Of a stretch of 13,870 nt of DNA, positions 6,448 through 13,294 are shown piece after piece; the stretch's first letter is position 1; each line of letters starts with the position of its first letter. Origin of the DNA: Clostridiales bacterium (lineage in GTDB: Bacteria > Bacillota > Clostridia > Christensenellales > DUVY01); the NCBI GenBank assembly GCA_031290295.1, contig JAITNT010000166.1:1-13870 (forward strand), given 5' to 3'. Position numbers and translations under genes: made by a program. A model generated the notes under the pieces. That model was not told the DNA's origin and did not search any database. It saw nothing but the letters and a program-made list of their open reading frames with translations.

Positions 6448-7913
6448 TACTCGTCCACCCCCAAATACGCCGCCTGAACGCTCTTGTCCGCCTGGATTTC
6501 CCCGGCGGTCCCTATCGCCAGCATGCGCCCGAAGGCTATCGCAAGTATGCGGTCGCACACCTCCATGACAAGACCCATATCGTGCTCGACAAGCAGAATT
6601 GTGCAATCGTACTCCTTAGCGATGCGGCGGATAAGCTTGGATAATTCCGCCGTTTCGGTATCGTTAAGCCCGGCGGCGGGTTCGTCCAGAATAATCAGCT
6701 GCGGGTTATTCATAAGCGTGCGCGCGATCTCGATTTTCTTTAATACGCCGTACGGTAATCCGAATGCGTACCAGTCCATGTACGGCAGAAGCCCCATAAA
6801 TTCGAGCACCTTGAGAGCGCGCGCCTTTATTACGGCCTCCTCGGCGGCAAGTACGGGAAGGTGCAGCATCTGCTCGAATAAATTCGAGGTGTACTGGCGG
6901 TGCGCCGAAATAAGCAGGTTTTCGAGAACGGAAACCTCCTTGATTACCTCGACGTTCTGGAACGTGCGCACTATGCCGCGCAAAATCACGTCGTGCACCT
7001 TTTCTTTGTTCAGAAGAATTACCTTCCCTTCCTTGGTGGTAAAGTAAATCTCGCCCCGCGTGGGCTTATAAAACTGCGTAATACAGTTAAAAACCGTGGT
7101 TTTTCCCGCGCCGTTAGGACCTATAAGCCCGAATATCTCGCCCTTGCGGACGTCGAAATTCAGTCCGTCCACCGCCTTGATTCCGCCGAAGTACATACAC
7201 AAATCCCGAACCGAGAGCACCGCGCCGTCGTCGAGACCGACGGACACCGCCGTTTCGGTATTACGAAGAATATTCAGATACCTTGCTTCGCGGCGTTCGT
7301 AACGCGCCGTGCGCGCGGAGTTTCTTCTGACGAACACTTCCTTTTTTTGGGCGCAGCGCGCTTTTTGCCGGGCGGCGTACGCTAGAACCTGCGCGGTTTT
7401 TGCCGCGTCGAAATCATCCGCGCTCAATCTGCCCGCGCTTGACCTTGCCGCGTTATACTCCGCGGTAAACGCGGCGCGGCGGCGATCCGTAAGCCGCTCG
7501 CGGAACGCGCCGAGCAGCCTTTCGTTCTCCGCCTCTGCGGCGGCAAGCGCTTCCGCGGCGGCGGTCTCCGTTATTTTGCCTTTTGTTACGGCCCGTTTGA
7601 GCGTCTCGCGGCGCGCGCGGTATTTCAACCTCAACGCGGTTTTTTTTCTCGCGATAACGGGCTCTACCGCCGTATTAAACGCCGTTTCCTCGTCGAAATC
7701 ATACAGCGCCGCGCCCAGCTGCTCGCGCTTTAAGTTATAGTCAAACGCGTCGATTTTTGCGGCGTATTTATTCTCGATTTCCAGCGAACGCGTCGCGGCA
7801 AAATCGCGGTACAGCCTCGCGCGTCCGCCGTTATGGCGGTGAAGCGCGCTCACGAAATAAAATTTTATGCCCTTGCCCTTATCGCGGGCAAATTGCTTAA
7901 TCCTCGTCGCCAT
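6447..7913 (-). CDS. livG: LivG-type ABC transporter ATP-binding protein with ~230-residue N-terminal extension
   Basis: The 488-residue product carries a complete LivG ATPase only from about residue 232: LSVRDLCMYFGGIKAV, Walker A GPNGAGKTT (265-273), Walker B LIILDEPAAGL (406-416) and H-loop His444. The signature segment is LPYGVLKKIEIAR (386-398), where most LivG proteins have Gln-Arg-Arg after the Gly-x pair. Residues 1-230 match no domain I recognise. They are rich in Ala, Arg, Lys and Glu, net positive by hand count (about 49 K/R to 30 D/E), and look mostly helical, possibly coiled coil, opening with the amphipathic-looking KGIKFYFVSALHR. The start is firm: AGGAGG lies seven bases before the ATG, and no Met occurs between residues 1 and 240. 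It overlaps livM by 17 bases and livF by one. Confidence 0.92.
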   Translation of the reverse strand: MATRIKQFARDKGKGIKFYFVSALHRHNGGRARLYRDFAATRSLEIENKYAAKIDAFDYNLKREQLGAALYDFDEETAFNTAVEPVIARKKTALRLKYRARRETLKRAVTKGKITETAAAEALAAAEAENERLLGAFRERLTDRRRAAFTAEYNAARSSAGRLSADDFDAAKTAQVLAYAARQKARCAQKKEVFVRRNSARTARYERREARYLNILRNTETAVSVGLDDGAVLSVRDLCMYFGGIKAVDGLNFDVRKGEIFGLIGPNGAGKTTVFNCITQFYKPTRGEIYFTTKEGKVILLNKEKVHDVILRGIVRTFQNVEVIKEVSVLENLLISAHRQYTSNLFEQMLHLPVLAAEEAVIKARALKVLEFMGLLPYMDWYAFGLPYGVLKKIEIARTLMNNPQLIILDEPAAGLNDTETAELSKLIRRIAKEYDCTILLVEHDMGLVMEVCDRILAIAFGRMLAIGTAGEIQADKSVQAAYLGVDE

Positions 7914-8994
7914 ATCTACGCCTCCTGATTGCGGCGGCTTTCCTCTTGATAAAGGCTCGCGCGCCCTTTACCATTTGCGCCAGTCCGCCGGGATAAAACA
8001 TAACTACGAGTATCAGCAGCAGTCCCGTAACGATTACGATGATTGCGGGATTTTTGGAAAAGAACGCTATGCGGTTAAGCACCGTCGCGTTGAGTCCGTA
8101 TATTATAAACGTCCCCGCTAAGGTGCCCCACAGCGACTTCGAGCCGCCGATTATTACCGCGGCGAGAATATTAAGCGAGGTCGCAAGCGTGAACAACTGG
8201 GACGTAGACGTAGTTATGTTGGGAATGAGCATAACGTACATGAGTCCGCCTACGGCGGCGTAAACGGTGGAGATTACGAACGCAAGCAGGCGGTACTTCA
8301 TGAGCGATATGCCCATCGCCTGCGCGGCGGACGTGGAATTTTTCATCGCCAGCATAGCCCTGCCCGCGGGGCTTTTTATGAGGTTGCCGGTAAGTATCAA
8401 CAGCACGACAAACATGAATACGATAAGCAAAAATACCTGCTTGTCGTCAACCTTTACGCCGAACAGCTTGATGTTTGCGAGCGATATTTTTATCGTCGAG
8501 CTAAGCGCCATGAGAAGATTACGCAGAATTTCGGACAGACCCAGGGTGAGTATAGCCAGATATATGCCCTCGATTCTAAGCGATATAAAGCCGACCACTA
8601 TGCCCAAAGCTAGGGAAATCGCAAGCGCGGTAAGCAACGCGACAAGGTAGGTCGCGCCGGCCTGTTCCATCATGTAAAAGCCCGTATAACAGCCTATGCC
8701 GATAAAGCCCGCGGTGCCTAACGAGGCAAGCCCAGAATAACCGAGCAGCAAGCAAAACCCGATCGCGACGGTGGCGTAAATAAAGGTGGTCGCGACCGCG
8801 TTAATTATCGACGAGGGAACCAAATTACTGTTTATCTTATTTAAGAGGAACAATACCAGCATAAGCGCGCCCAAAATCAAGAACTGATTAGCCGGTTGGG
8901 CAAAGAATTTCTTTAGCCGCGAGAGCGCGGTAAAACCCGCCGGGGGGCGCGGCGCGACGGCTTTGAGATAATCGTTTTTTAATAATCCTGCCAT
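7897..8994 (-). CDS. livM: LivM-type ABC transporter permease
   Basis: Integral membrane subunit of the importer, 365 residues. After a short basic cytoplasmic N-terminus, hydrophobic segments begin at about residue 37 and continue to about 335. Family marks are GYSGLASLGTAGFIGIG (85-101), RIEGIYLAILTLGLSEI (140-156) and the ATPase-contacting loop SPAGRAMLAMKNSTSAAQAM (208-227) followed by GIS and KYRLLAFV. The C-terminus is strongly basic (KRKAAAIRRRR) before ending GDED. AGGAGG lies five bases before the ATG. The last 17 bases overlap livG, implying translational coupling with that ATPase. It would form the channel together with LivH. Confidence 0.94.
   Translation of the reverse strand: MAGLLKNDYLKAVAPRPPAGFTALSRLKKFFAQPANQFLILGALMLVLFLLNKINSNLVPSSIINAVATTFIYATVAIGFCLLLGYSGLASLGTAGFIGIGCYTGFYMMEQAGATYLVALLTALAISLALGIVVGFISLRIEGIYLAILTLGLSEILRNLLMALSSTIKISLANIKLFGVKVDDKQVFLLIVFMFVVLLILTGNLIKSPAGRAMLAMKNSTSAAQAMGISLMKYRLLAFVISTVYAAVGGLMYVMLIPNITTSTSQLFTLATSLNILAAVIIGGSKSLWGTLAGTFIIYGLNATVLNRIAFFSKNPAIIVIVTGLLLILVVMFYPGGLAQMVKGARAFIKRKAAAIRRRRYGDED
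7921..7926 (-). promoter_or_regulatory. Ribosome binding site of the extended livG
   Basis: A perfect AGGAGG on the minus strand, seven bases before the ATG at 7913 and inside the last codons of livM. It is the main evidence that translation begins at the far upstream codon and that the N-terminal extension of LivG is real. Confidence 0.85.
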
Positions 8995-9005
8995 TTTAAC
9001 CTCCT

Positions 9006-9025
9006 GCCGCCGCGCTTATGGCGGC
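9006..9025 (-). other. Intercistronic hairpin next to the livM ribosome binding site
   Basis: GCCGCC (9006-9011) and GGCGGC (9020-9025) form a six-base-pair stem with an eight-base loop that directly abuts the livM AGGAGG (9005-9000). The livH-livM gap (74 bases) holds no other gene. Such a stem could tune livM initiation or protect the mRNA; no T run follows, so termination is unlikely. Confidence 0.4.
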
Positions 9026-9068
9026 GCAAATAGCGTGTGAAAACCCGGACGCCGTACGGACCGTCACA

Positions 9069-10016
9069 CTACACCTTCTTGGCAATACGCTTGCCAAACA
9101 ACCCCTGCGGCTTTATCAGTATAGCGACGAGCATAAGCGCATATACGATGATCATCGACCACCTCGCAAAATCAAAGGAGGACGAGCCTCCCGAGGAAAC
9201 GAGCACGCTGTTGAGAGAGCCGATAAGGCTAGCCGCAAGCGGTATCAGAACCGCGCCTATGATAGGTCCGTAGAAGGTGCTGAAGCCGCCCAAAATCGCC
9301 GCCAAAAACGCGTTAACCTGAATTGTCGTCATGAAGCTCGGGCTTATAGCGCTGGATGACGCGTACATTGCAGCCGCCAAAACGCCTAACGCGCCGGCAA
9401 TAGACCAGCTTACCGCGGTAATCATGTGCGTGTTTATGCCCATAAGCTCGGCGGTAAACTCGTTGGACGCGGTTGCGCGCACGCCGAGACCCCATTTGGA
9501 GTAACGCAAAAGCAGGAAGATTACGGTTATAACGAGCGCGGTTATGCCCAGATTCAAAAGCCCGTTCTTAGAAATAACTATGTCGCCGCCGCCTAACGCG
9601 AAGCTGAAATTCGGCTCCGCTCCAAGCTCCATGTAGTTGTAGAACGGCGCGAACGGGATATTTTCGGGACTGCCGAATATCACGGGTATGCCTCCGAAAA
9701 TCACCGATACAAGCCCCATGGTTATTATCTGCTTGCCGATAGCGTTAACGTTTCTGCCCTTGCGGAATATCACCAAATCCACGACCAGTCCCACGCCTAT
9801 TCCGACGACCATTCCGACGAGCACGCCGTAATAAACGGGCACCTTATACTTGTTAAGCAGGTCCGCGACGACGTAGCAACCGAGCGCGGCTATCGAGCCT
9901 TGGGCAAAGTTCGTGGTAGTGGACGTTTTGAATATCAACGTCACCGCAAAGGTGGCGAGCACCGTAACGGCTATAACCAAAAACTGACCCAGTATCGCGT
10001 TAAGAAATATTGACAT
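9069..10016 (-). CDS. livH: LivH-type ABC transporter permease
   Basis: Integral membrane partner of LivM, 315 residues, a usual LivH size. It contains the LivH marks NFAQGSIAALGCYV (36-49), the ATPase coupling loop around 176-199 (KWGLGVRATASNEF, then AELMGIN) and LAAILGGFSTFYGPIIGAVL (238-257), with hydrophobic segments from about 10-30 to 287-302. The start lies only three bases after the KAS III-like gene stop, with the G-rich end of that gene (GGTGGGGGTGAG) serving as ribosome binding site. This tight join puts the transporter firmly in the same transcript as the thiolase and KAS III-like genes, suggesting that the imported compound feeds those enzymes. Confidence 0.94.
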   Translation of the reverse strand: MSIFLNAILGQFLVIAVTVLATFAVTLIFKTSTTTNFAQGSIAALGCYVVADLLNKYKVPVYYGVLVGMVVGIGVGLVVDLVIFRKGRNVNAIGKQIITMGLVSVIFGGIPVIFGSPENIPFAPFYNYMELGAEPNFSFALGGGDIVISKNGLLNLGITALVITVIFLLLRYSKWGLGVRATASNEFTAELMGINTHMITAVSWSIAGALGVLAAAMYASSSAISPSFMTTIQVNAFLAAILGGFSTFYGPIIGAVLIPLAASLIGSLNSVLVSSGGSSSFDFARWSMIIVYALMLVAILIKPQGLFGKRIAKKV

Positions 10017-10019
10017 CTC

Positions 10020-11039
10020 TCACCCCCACCTGATTATATTCGCCGACCAGACGTAGCCTATGCCGGCGGCTATCATGCAGATTACAGAGCCGGGCTTGAT
10101 TTTGCCTTGCTTCAGCGCCAGCTCTAACGACAAAATTTGGTCTACCTGTCCTATATGACCGTAGTCCTCGAGATAAATAGATTGCTCCTCGCTAAGCCCT
10201 AGATCCTTGAGCATTCCTAAGTGACCGCTGCGTTTCATGTGCAAAATGGCTAAATAGTCGATATCCTTGCGTTCCAGCCCGGCTTGCCGCAGAGATTCGT
10301 CTATGCAGTTATACCAATTAGGCATGCTTACCGCGTTAAGCCTGTCCTTCATCTTTTGCGCGTCGAGCAAGCGCAGGGACTTGTAGCCCTCCGCGATATT
10401 GTCCGGAGTAAACGGACGCGCTATGCCGCCGATTTCTACGCCCGCGGTGCGGGCAAGACTGCCGTCCGACATTATTTTGGAGCCGAGCAACAGATTCTTG
10501 CCGTAGTTCTTCTTAAGAATGATTGCGCCGCCGCCCGCCGAAAGGTTATACATCATGGACATATCCTTGTCGGTGTAGTCCACAAAGTCGCCGTTGCGGT
10601 AGCCGCCGACTATTATGACGGTATTTATTCCGTCGTCTGCAATAAGCATGTCACGGGCGATCTTCATCGCCGAAACCGCCGTGCAGCAACGGTTTTGCAC
10701 GTCTACGCCCCACGCGTTATCCGCGCCTATTTTACCCTGTATGTAGCAAGCGGACGTGGTCAGAGGATACTCCTTCCACTCCTCGCCGATACTTAGCACG
10801 ACGTCTATTTCGAGCGGGTCGACGCCCGTGTTCTTCAGACAGGCAAGCGCGGCCTTAACGCCCATTTCCTGCGTGCCGTCGCCGTCTCCCGGCAGGTATT
10901 TTTTCTTGATTCCGAGCTTATCTATTACCGCCCTTTCGCTCCAAACGCCCTTAGTCGCCTCGGCAATTTGAGCGGCGTTTATAGTCTGCTCGGGTATATA
11001 TGTTCCTACGCCGACAATTCCGACTGTATTTTTCGTCAT
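10020..11039 (-). CDS. KAS III-like (thiolase-superfamily) enzyme with Cys-His-His active site
   Basis: Protein of 339 residues in the beta-ketoacyl-ACP synthase III/HMG-CoA synthase group. The start is placed at the ATG at 11039 (AAGGGGA six bases upstream) rather than the TTG at 11063. Numbered from that Met, the nucleophile is Cys118 in DVQNRCCTAV (the Cys aligning with FabH by spacing from DV), the first His is His267 in LHMKRSG, and the position of the FabH Asn is His295 in YGHIGQVD. The glycine-rich N-terminal GIVGVGTYIP is as in FabH. It is therefore unlikely to be the housekeeping fatty-acid initiation enzyme. Condensing, acyl-transferring or C-C cleaving acyl-CoA chemistry is more likely, given the thiolase and SDR neighbours. 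It is coupled to livH. Confidence 0.85.
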   Translation of the reverse strand: MTKNTVGIVGVGTYIPEQTINAAQIAEATKGVWSERAVIDKLGIKKKYLPGDGDGTQEMGVKAALACLKNTGVDPLEIDVVLSIGEEWKEYPLTTSACYIQGKIGADNAWGVDVQNRCCTAVSAMKIARDMLIADDGINTVIIVGGYRNGDFVDYTDKDMSMMYNLSAGGGAIILKKNYGKNLLLGSKIMSDGSLARTAGVEIGGIARPFTPDNIAEGYKSLRLLDAQKMKDRLNAVSMPNWYNCIDESLRQAGLERKDIDYLAILHMKRSGHLGMLKDLGLSEEQSIYLEDYGHIGQVDQILSLELALKQGKIKPGSVICMIAAGIGYVWSANIIRWG

Positions 11040-11146
11040 GTCCGATCCCCTTGTTGTCATCAAATAATTTATCAGTCCGCAAGCCGCCGTCCGGTGCGTG
11101 CGTGCGCTAAAGGTAAGTTGGTATTACACGCCCTAATCGGCGCGGC

Positions 11147-11866
11147 TTATAATCTCATGCCGCCGTTAGCGGAAATGAGCGCGCCCGTGACGTATGACGC
11201 TTCGTCCGACGCCAAAAACAGCGCGACCTTGGCTATCTCCTCCGGTTGTCCGAGCCGTCCCAGCATAGTGGAAGCGGCAAATTTATCGAGCAGCTCCTGC
11301 GGAACGGTTTTGAGGATATCCGTCATAATGTAGCCGGGGGCGATCGCATTGCAGCGCACCTGCACGCCCTTCCGCGCAAATTCCTTAGCCCACGTTTTGG
11401 ACAACCCGATTACGCCCGCCTTGGTGGCGGCATAGTTTGCCTGCCCGATATTGCCGTACTCGCCGACTACGCTGGAAATATTAATAATACTTCCGCCACC
11501 CGTCTCTTCCATGTGCGGTCCTATATGTCTGGTCAAATTGAAAACGCCCTTTAGATTAACGTCGATAACGGCGTTCCACATATCGTCGGTCATTTTCTTG
11601 GTCATCGCGTCGCGGGTGATGCCCGCGTTATTGACCAAAACGTCAAGCTTGCCGTATTTTGCGACGGCGTAATCAAAAAACGCCTTGCATTCCTCGACGT
11701 TCGTAACGTTCAGCTTGTAGAACTCTACGTTATCGTGCTTATTCTGCGCTTCGCCCATGTCGCACGCGATAACGCGCGCGCCCTCCTCCGCAAACAGCTT
11801 GCACATAGCCTCTCCGAGTCCTCTCGCTCCGCCCGTTACGACCGCGACCTTTCCTTTAAGCCTCAT
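11147..11866 (-). CDS. fabG: Short-chain dehydrogenase, 3-oxoacyl-ACP/acetoacetyl-CoA reductase type
   Basis: Classical SDR of 239 residues that interconverts 3-oxoacyl and 3-hydroxyacyl thioesters. Cofactor motif TGGARGLG (11-18), NNAG (79-82), catalytic tetrad Asn104, Ser132, Tyr145 and Lys149, and the FabG-like run NISSVVGEYGNIGQANYAAT (129-148). Strand 2 ends VIACDM with Asp36, an acidic residue that usually selects NAD(H) over NADP(H); this suggests a catabolic or redox-balancing 3-hydroxyacyl-CoA dehydrogenase rather than biosynthetic FabG. It lies 47 bases after the thiolase with AAGGAG ten bases before the ATG. Alternatives are a PhaB-type acetoacetyl-CoA reductase or true FabG. No other 3-hydroxyacyl-CoA dehydrogenase is in the window, so it may fill that step. 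Confidence 0.92.
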   Translation of the reverse strand: MRLKGKVAVVTGGARGLGEAMCKLFAEEGARVIACDMGEAQNKHDNVEFYKLNVTNVEECKAFFDYAVAKYGKLDVLVNNAGITRDAMTKKMTDDMWNAVIDVNLKGVFNLTRHIGPHMEETGGGSIINISSVVGEYGNIGQANYAATKAGVIGLSKTWAKEFARKGVQVRCNAIAPGYIMTDILKTVPQELLDKFAASTMLGRLGQPEEIAKVALFLASDEASYVTGALISANGGMRL

Positions 11867-11913
11867 AAATTATATACTCCTTATTTTTTTAGTATTATTT
11901 TATTTTTGCCGGT

Positions 11914-13125
11914 TTACTTTAAGTTTTTGACGATTACCGCCGTCCCCATGCCGCCGCCTATGCAAAGGCTCGCAAGCCCGTACCCCGCTTTTTTGTTTTT
12001 GAGAATATGCAGCAACGTGACGAGTATTCTGTTGCCGCTCGCGCCCACCGGATGCCCTAACGCAATCGCACCGCCGTTTATGTTGCACTTGGCGGTAATG
12101 TCGGCGGGCTTCACGCCGAACGCATCCGAAAGCTCCTTAACCACGCCTAAGCTCTGCGCCGCGAAGGCTTCGTTAAGCTCCAGATAATCTATGTCTCCGA
12201 TTTTAAGTCCCGCCGCGGCAAGCGCGTTCTTAATAGCGGGTACGGGACCTAAGCCCATAAGCTGCGGATCAACGCCGCCCTGCCCCGTCGCGATAAGCTC
12301 CGCGAGCGGGCTAAGCTTGTATTTGGCGACGGCTTCCTCGCCGGCGACTATTACGAAGCTTGCGCCGTCGTTAAGACCGGACGCGTTGCCCGCCGTAACC
12401 GTACCCGTTCCGTCCGTTTTGAACGCCGGGCGCAGCTTGGCGAGCTTTTCGGGGCTTGTTCCCCTGTTAGGATACTCGTCGTTCTCAAAAACGAAGGTAT
12501 TCTTACCCTCGGTAATTTCGAGCGGGATAATCTCGTCCTTAAACGCGCCGCCGTCCACCGCGGCAATCGCTTTTTGTTGCGAGCCGTAAGCGAACGCGTC
12601 CTGCTCCTCTCTGGTGATACCGTGCTTGGCGGCGACGTTCTCGGCGGTTATGCCCATATGCACACCCGAATACGCGTCGGTAAGCGCGTCAAAAATCATA
12701 TGATCGACCATCTTGAATTCGCCCATCTTAATACCCTGACGCGACTTGGCCGTCAGAAGATAGGGCGCGTTGGACATGCTTTCCGCGCCGCCCGCTATAA
12801 TCAAGCCCGCGCCCGCCTGTATAGCGGCGTACGCGTTGATTACGGCCTTCATACCGCTGCCGCACACCATGTTAACGGCATAGGCTGGCACCGTATGCGG
12901 AATGCCGGCTTTTAGGGCGACTTGGCGCGCGACGCCCTGCCCCGCGCCCGCAGAAAGCACGTTGCCCACGATAACCTCGTCTATCGCTTCCGCCGGAATA
13001 TTGTTAACCGCTAATAAATTCTTGACGACGTGCGCGCCTAAATCCGCCGCGCCGACCGATTTCAGCCCGCCCAAAAAACTGCCTATAGGCGTTCTTTTAC
13101 CGTCTACTATGTAAACCTTTTTCAT
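11914..13125 (-). CDS. thlA: Acetyl-CoA C-acetyltransferase (thiolase)
   Basis: Thiolase of 403 residues: two acetyl-CoA to acetoacetyl-CoA plus CoA, or the reverse cleavage. The start is the ATG at 13125, five bases after GGAGG; the frame continues to a TTG at 13137 that lies within the ribosome binding site. Catalytic residues are present: Cys88 in NMVCGSGMKA, His358 in GGAIALGHPVGASG, and Cys388 in LCIGGGMG. The NEAFAAQ motif is at 318-324. This is the closest match to the short-chain acetyl-CoA acetyltransferases of clostridia. First gene of the thl-SDR-KAS-liv operon, preceded by candidate promoters. Thiolases specific for longer 3-oxoacyl-CoAs are hard to exclude by eye. Confidence 0.95.
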   Translation of the reverse strand: MKKVYIVDGKRTPIGSFLGGLKSVGAADLGAHVVKNLLAVNNIPAEAIDEVIVGNVLSAGAGQGVARQVALKAGIPHTVPAYAVNMVCGSGMKAVINAYAAIQAGAGLIIAGGAESMSNAPYLLTAKSRQGIKMGEFKMVDHMIFDALTDAYSGVHMGITAENVAAKHGITREEQDAFAYGSQQKAIAAVDGGAFKDEIIPLEITEGKNTFVFENDEYPNRGTSPEKLAKLRPAFKTDGTGTVTAGNASGLNDGASFVIVAGEEAVAKYKLSPLAELIATGQGGVDPQLMGLGPVPAIKNALAAAGLKIGDIDYLELNEAFAAQSLGVVKELSDAFGVKPADITAKCNINGGAIALGHPVGASGNRILVTLLHILKNKKAGYGLASLCIGGGMGTAVIVKNLK

Positions 13126-13163
13126 CGCTTCCTCCAAGAGGCGGAGTCCTTGCTTCCGCGCTC

Positions 13164-13193
13164 AAAATATTTATTAAATTACTTGTTTGTCAA
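13164..13193 (-). promoter_or_regulatory. Second, weaker promoter candidate before the thiolase
   Basis: Minus strand TTGACA (13193-13188), a perfect -35, with TATTTT (13169-13164; 4/6) after an 18-base spacer. Transcription would start near 13157, just ahead of the thiolase ribosome binding site. It is weaker than the promoter at 13266-13238, because other AT-rich hexamers could serve equally well as -10. Confidence 0.4.
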
Positions 13194-13206
13194 TGAATGA
13201 AAATTT

Positions 13207-13221
13207 ATGAATAATCTTCAT
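13207..13221. promoter_or_regulatory. Operator-like palindrome between the two promoters
   Basis: ATGAATAATCTTCAT (13207-13221) has arms ATGAA and TTCAT around a five-base centre, and is flanked by the related TGAATGA at 13194-13200. It lies about 10-24 bases downstream of the predicted start of the stronger promoter and upstream of the -35 of the weaker one, a usual place for a repressor site. It is reminiscent of the TGAATGA/TCATTCA half sites described for Bacillus FadR, but not a match to the full box. No regulator gene is in view. Confidence 0.35.
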
Positions 13222-13237
13222 GTTTATCCCCGCATAT

Positions 13238-13266
13238 AGAGTAACACGTAATCGGAGACTTGTCAA
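13238..13266 (-). promoter_or_regulatory. Strong sigma-A-type promoter for the thiolase-liv operon
   Basis: Minus strand TTGACA (13266-13261), a perfect -35, then a 17-base spacer and TACTCT (13243-13238) preceded by TGT, giving an extended -10. It lies in the 169-base gap between etfA and the thiolase, with a predicted start near 13231 and a leader of about 105 bases. It would allow the thiolase-transporter operon to be expressed apart from etfA. Confidence 0.7.
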
Positions 13267-13294
13267 CAGGCTTTTGAAAAATTTTTAAGAAATT

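Noticed and set aside
6448..6606. Upstream extension of the LivF frame by 53 residues
   Set aside because: It overlaps livG in another frame, has no LivF-like sequence, and the ATG at 6447 gives a standard LivF N-terminus.
7309..7740. 143-codon plus-strand frame opposite the LivG extension, as a sign that the extension is not coding
   Set aside because: It is Ala/Ser-rich, as expected for the complement of a GC-rich Ala/Arg/Lys/Glu gene, and lacks a ribosome binding site, whereas the LivG frame has a perfect one.
10020..11039. Housekeeping FabH
   Set aside because: The Asn of the Cys-His-Asn triad is replaced by His and there is no acyl carrier protein, FabD or FabF gene nearby.
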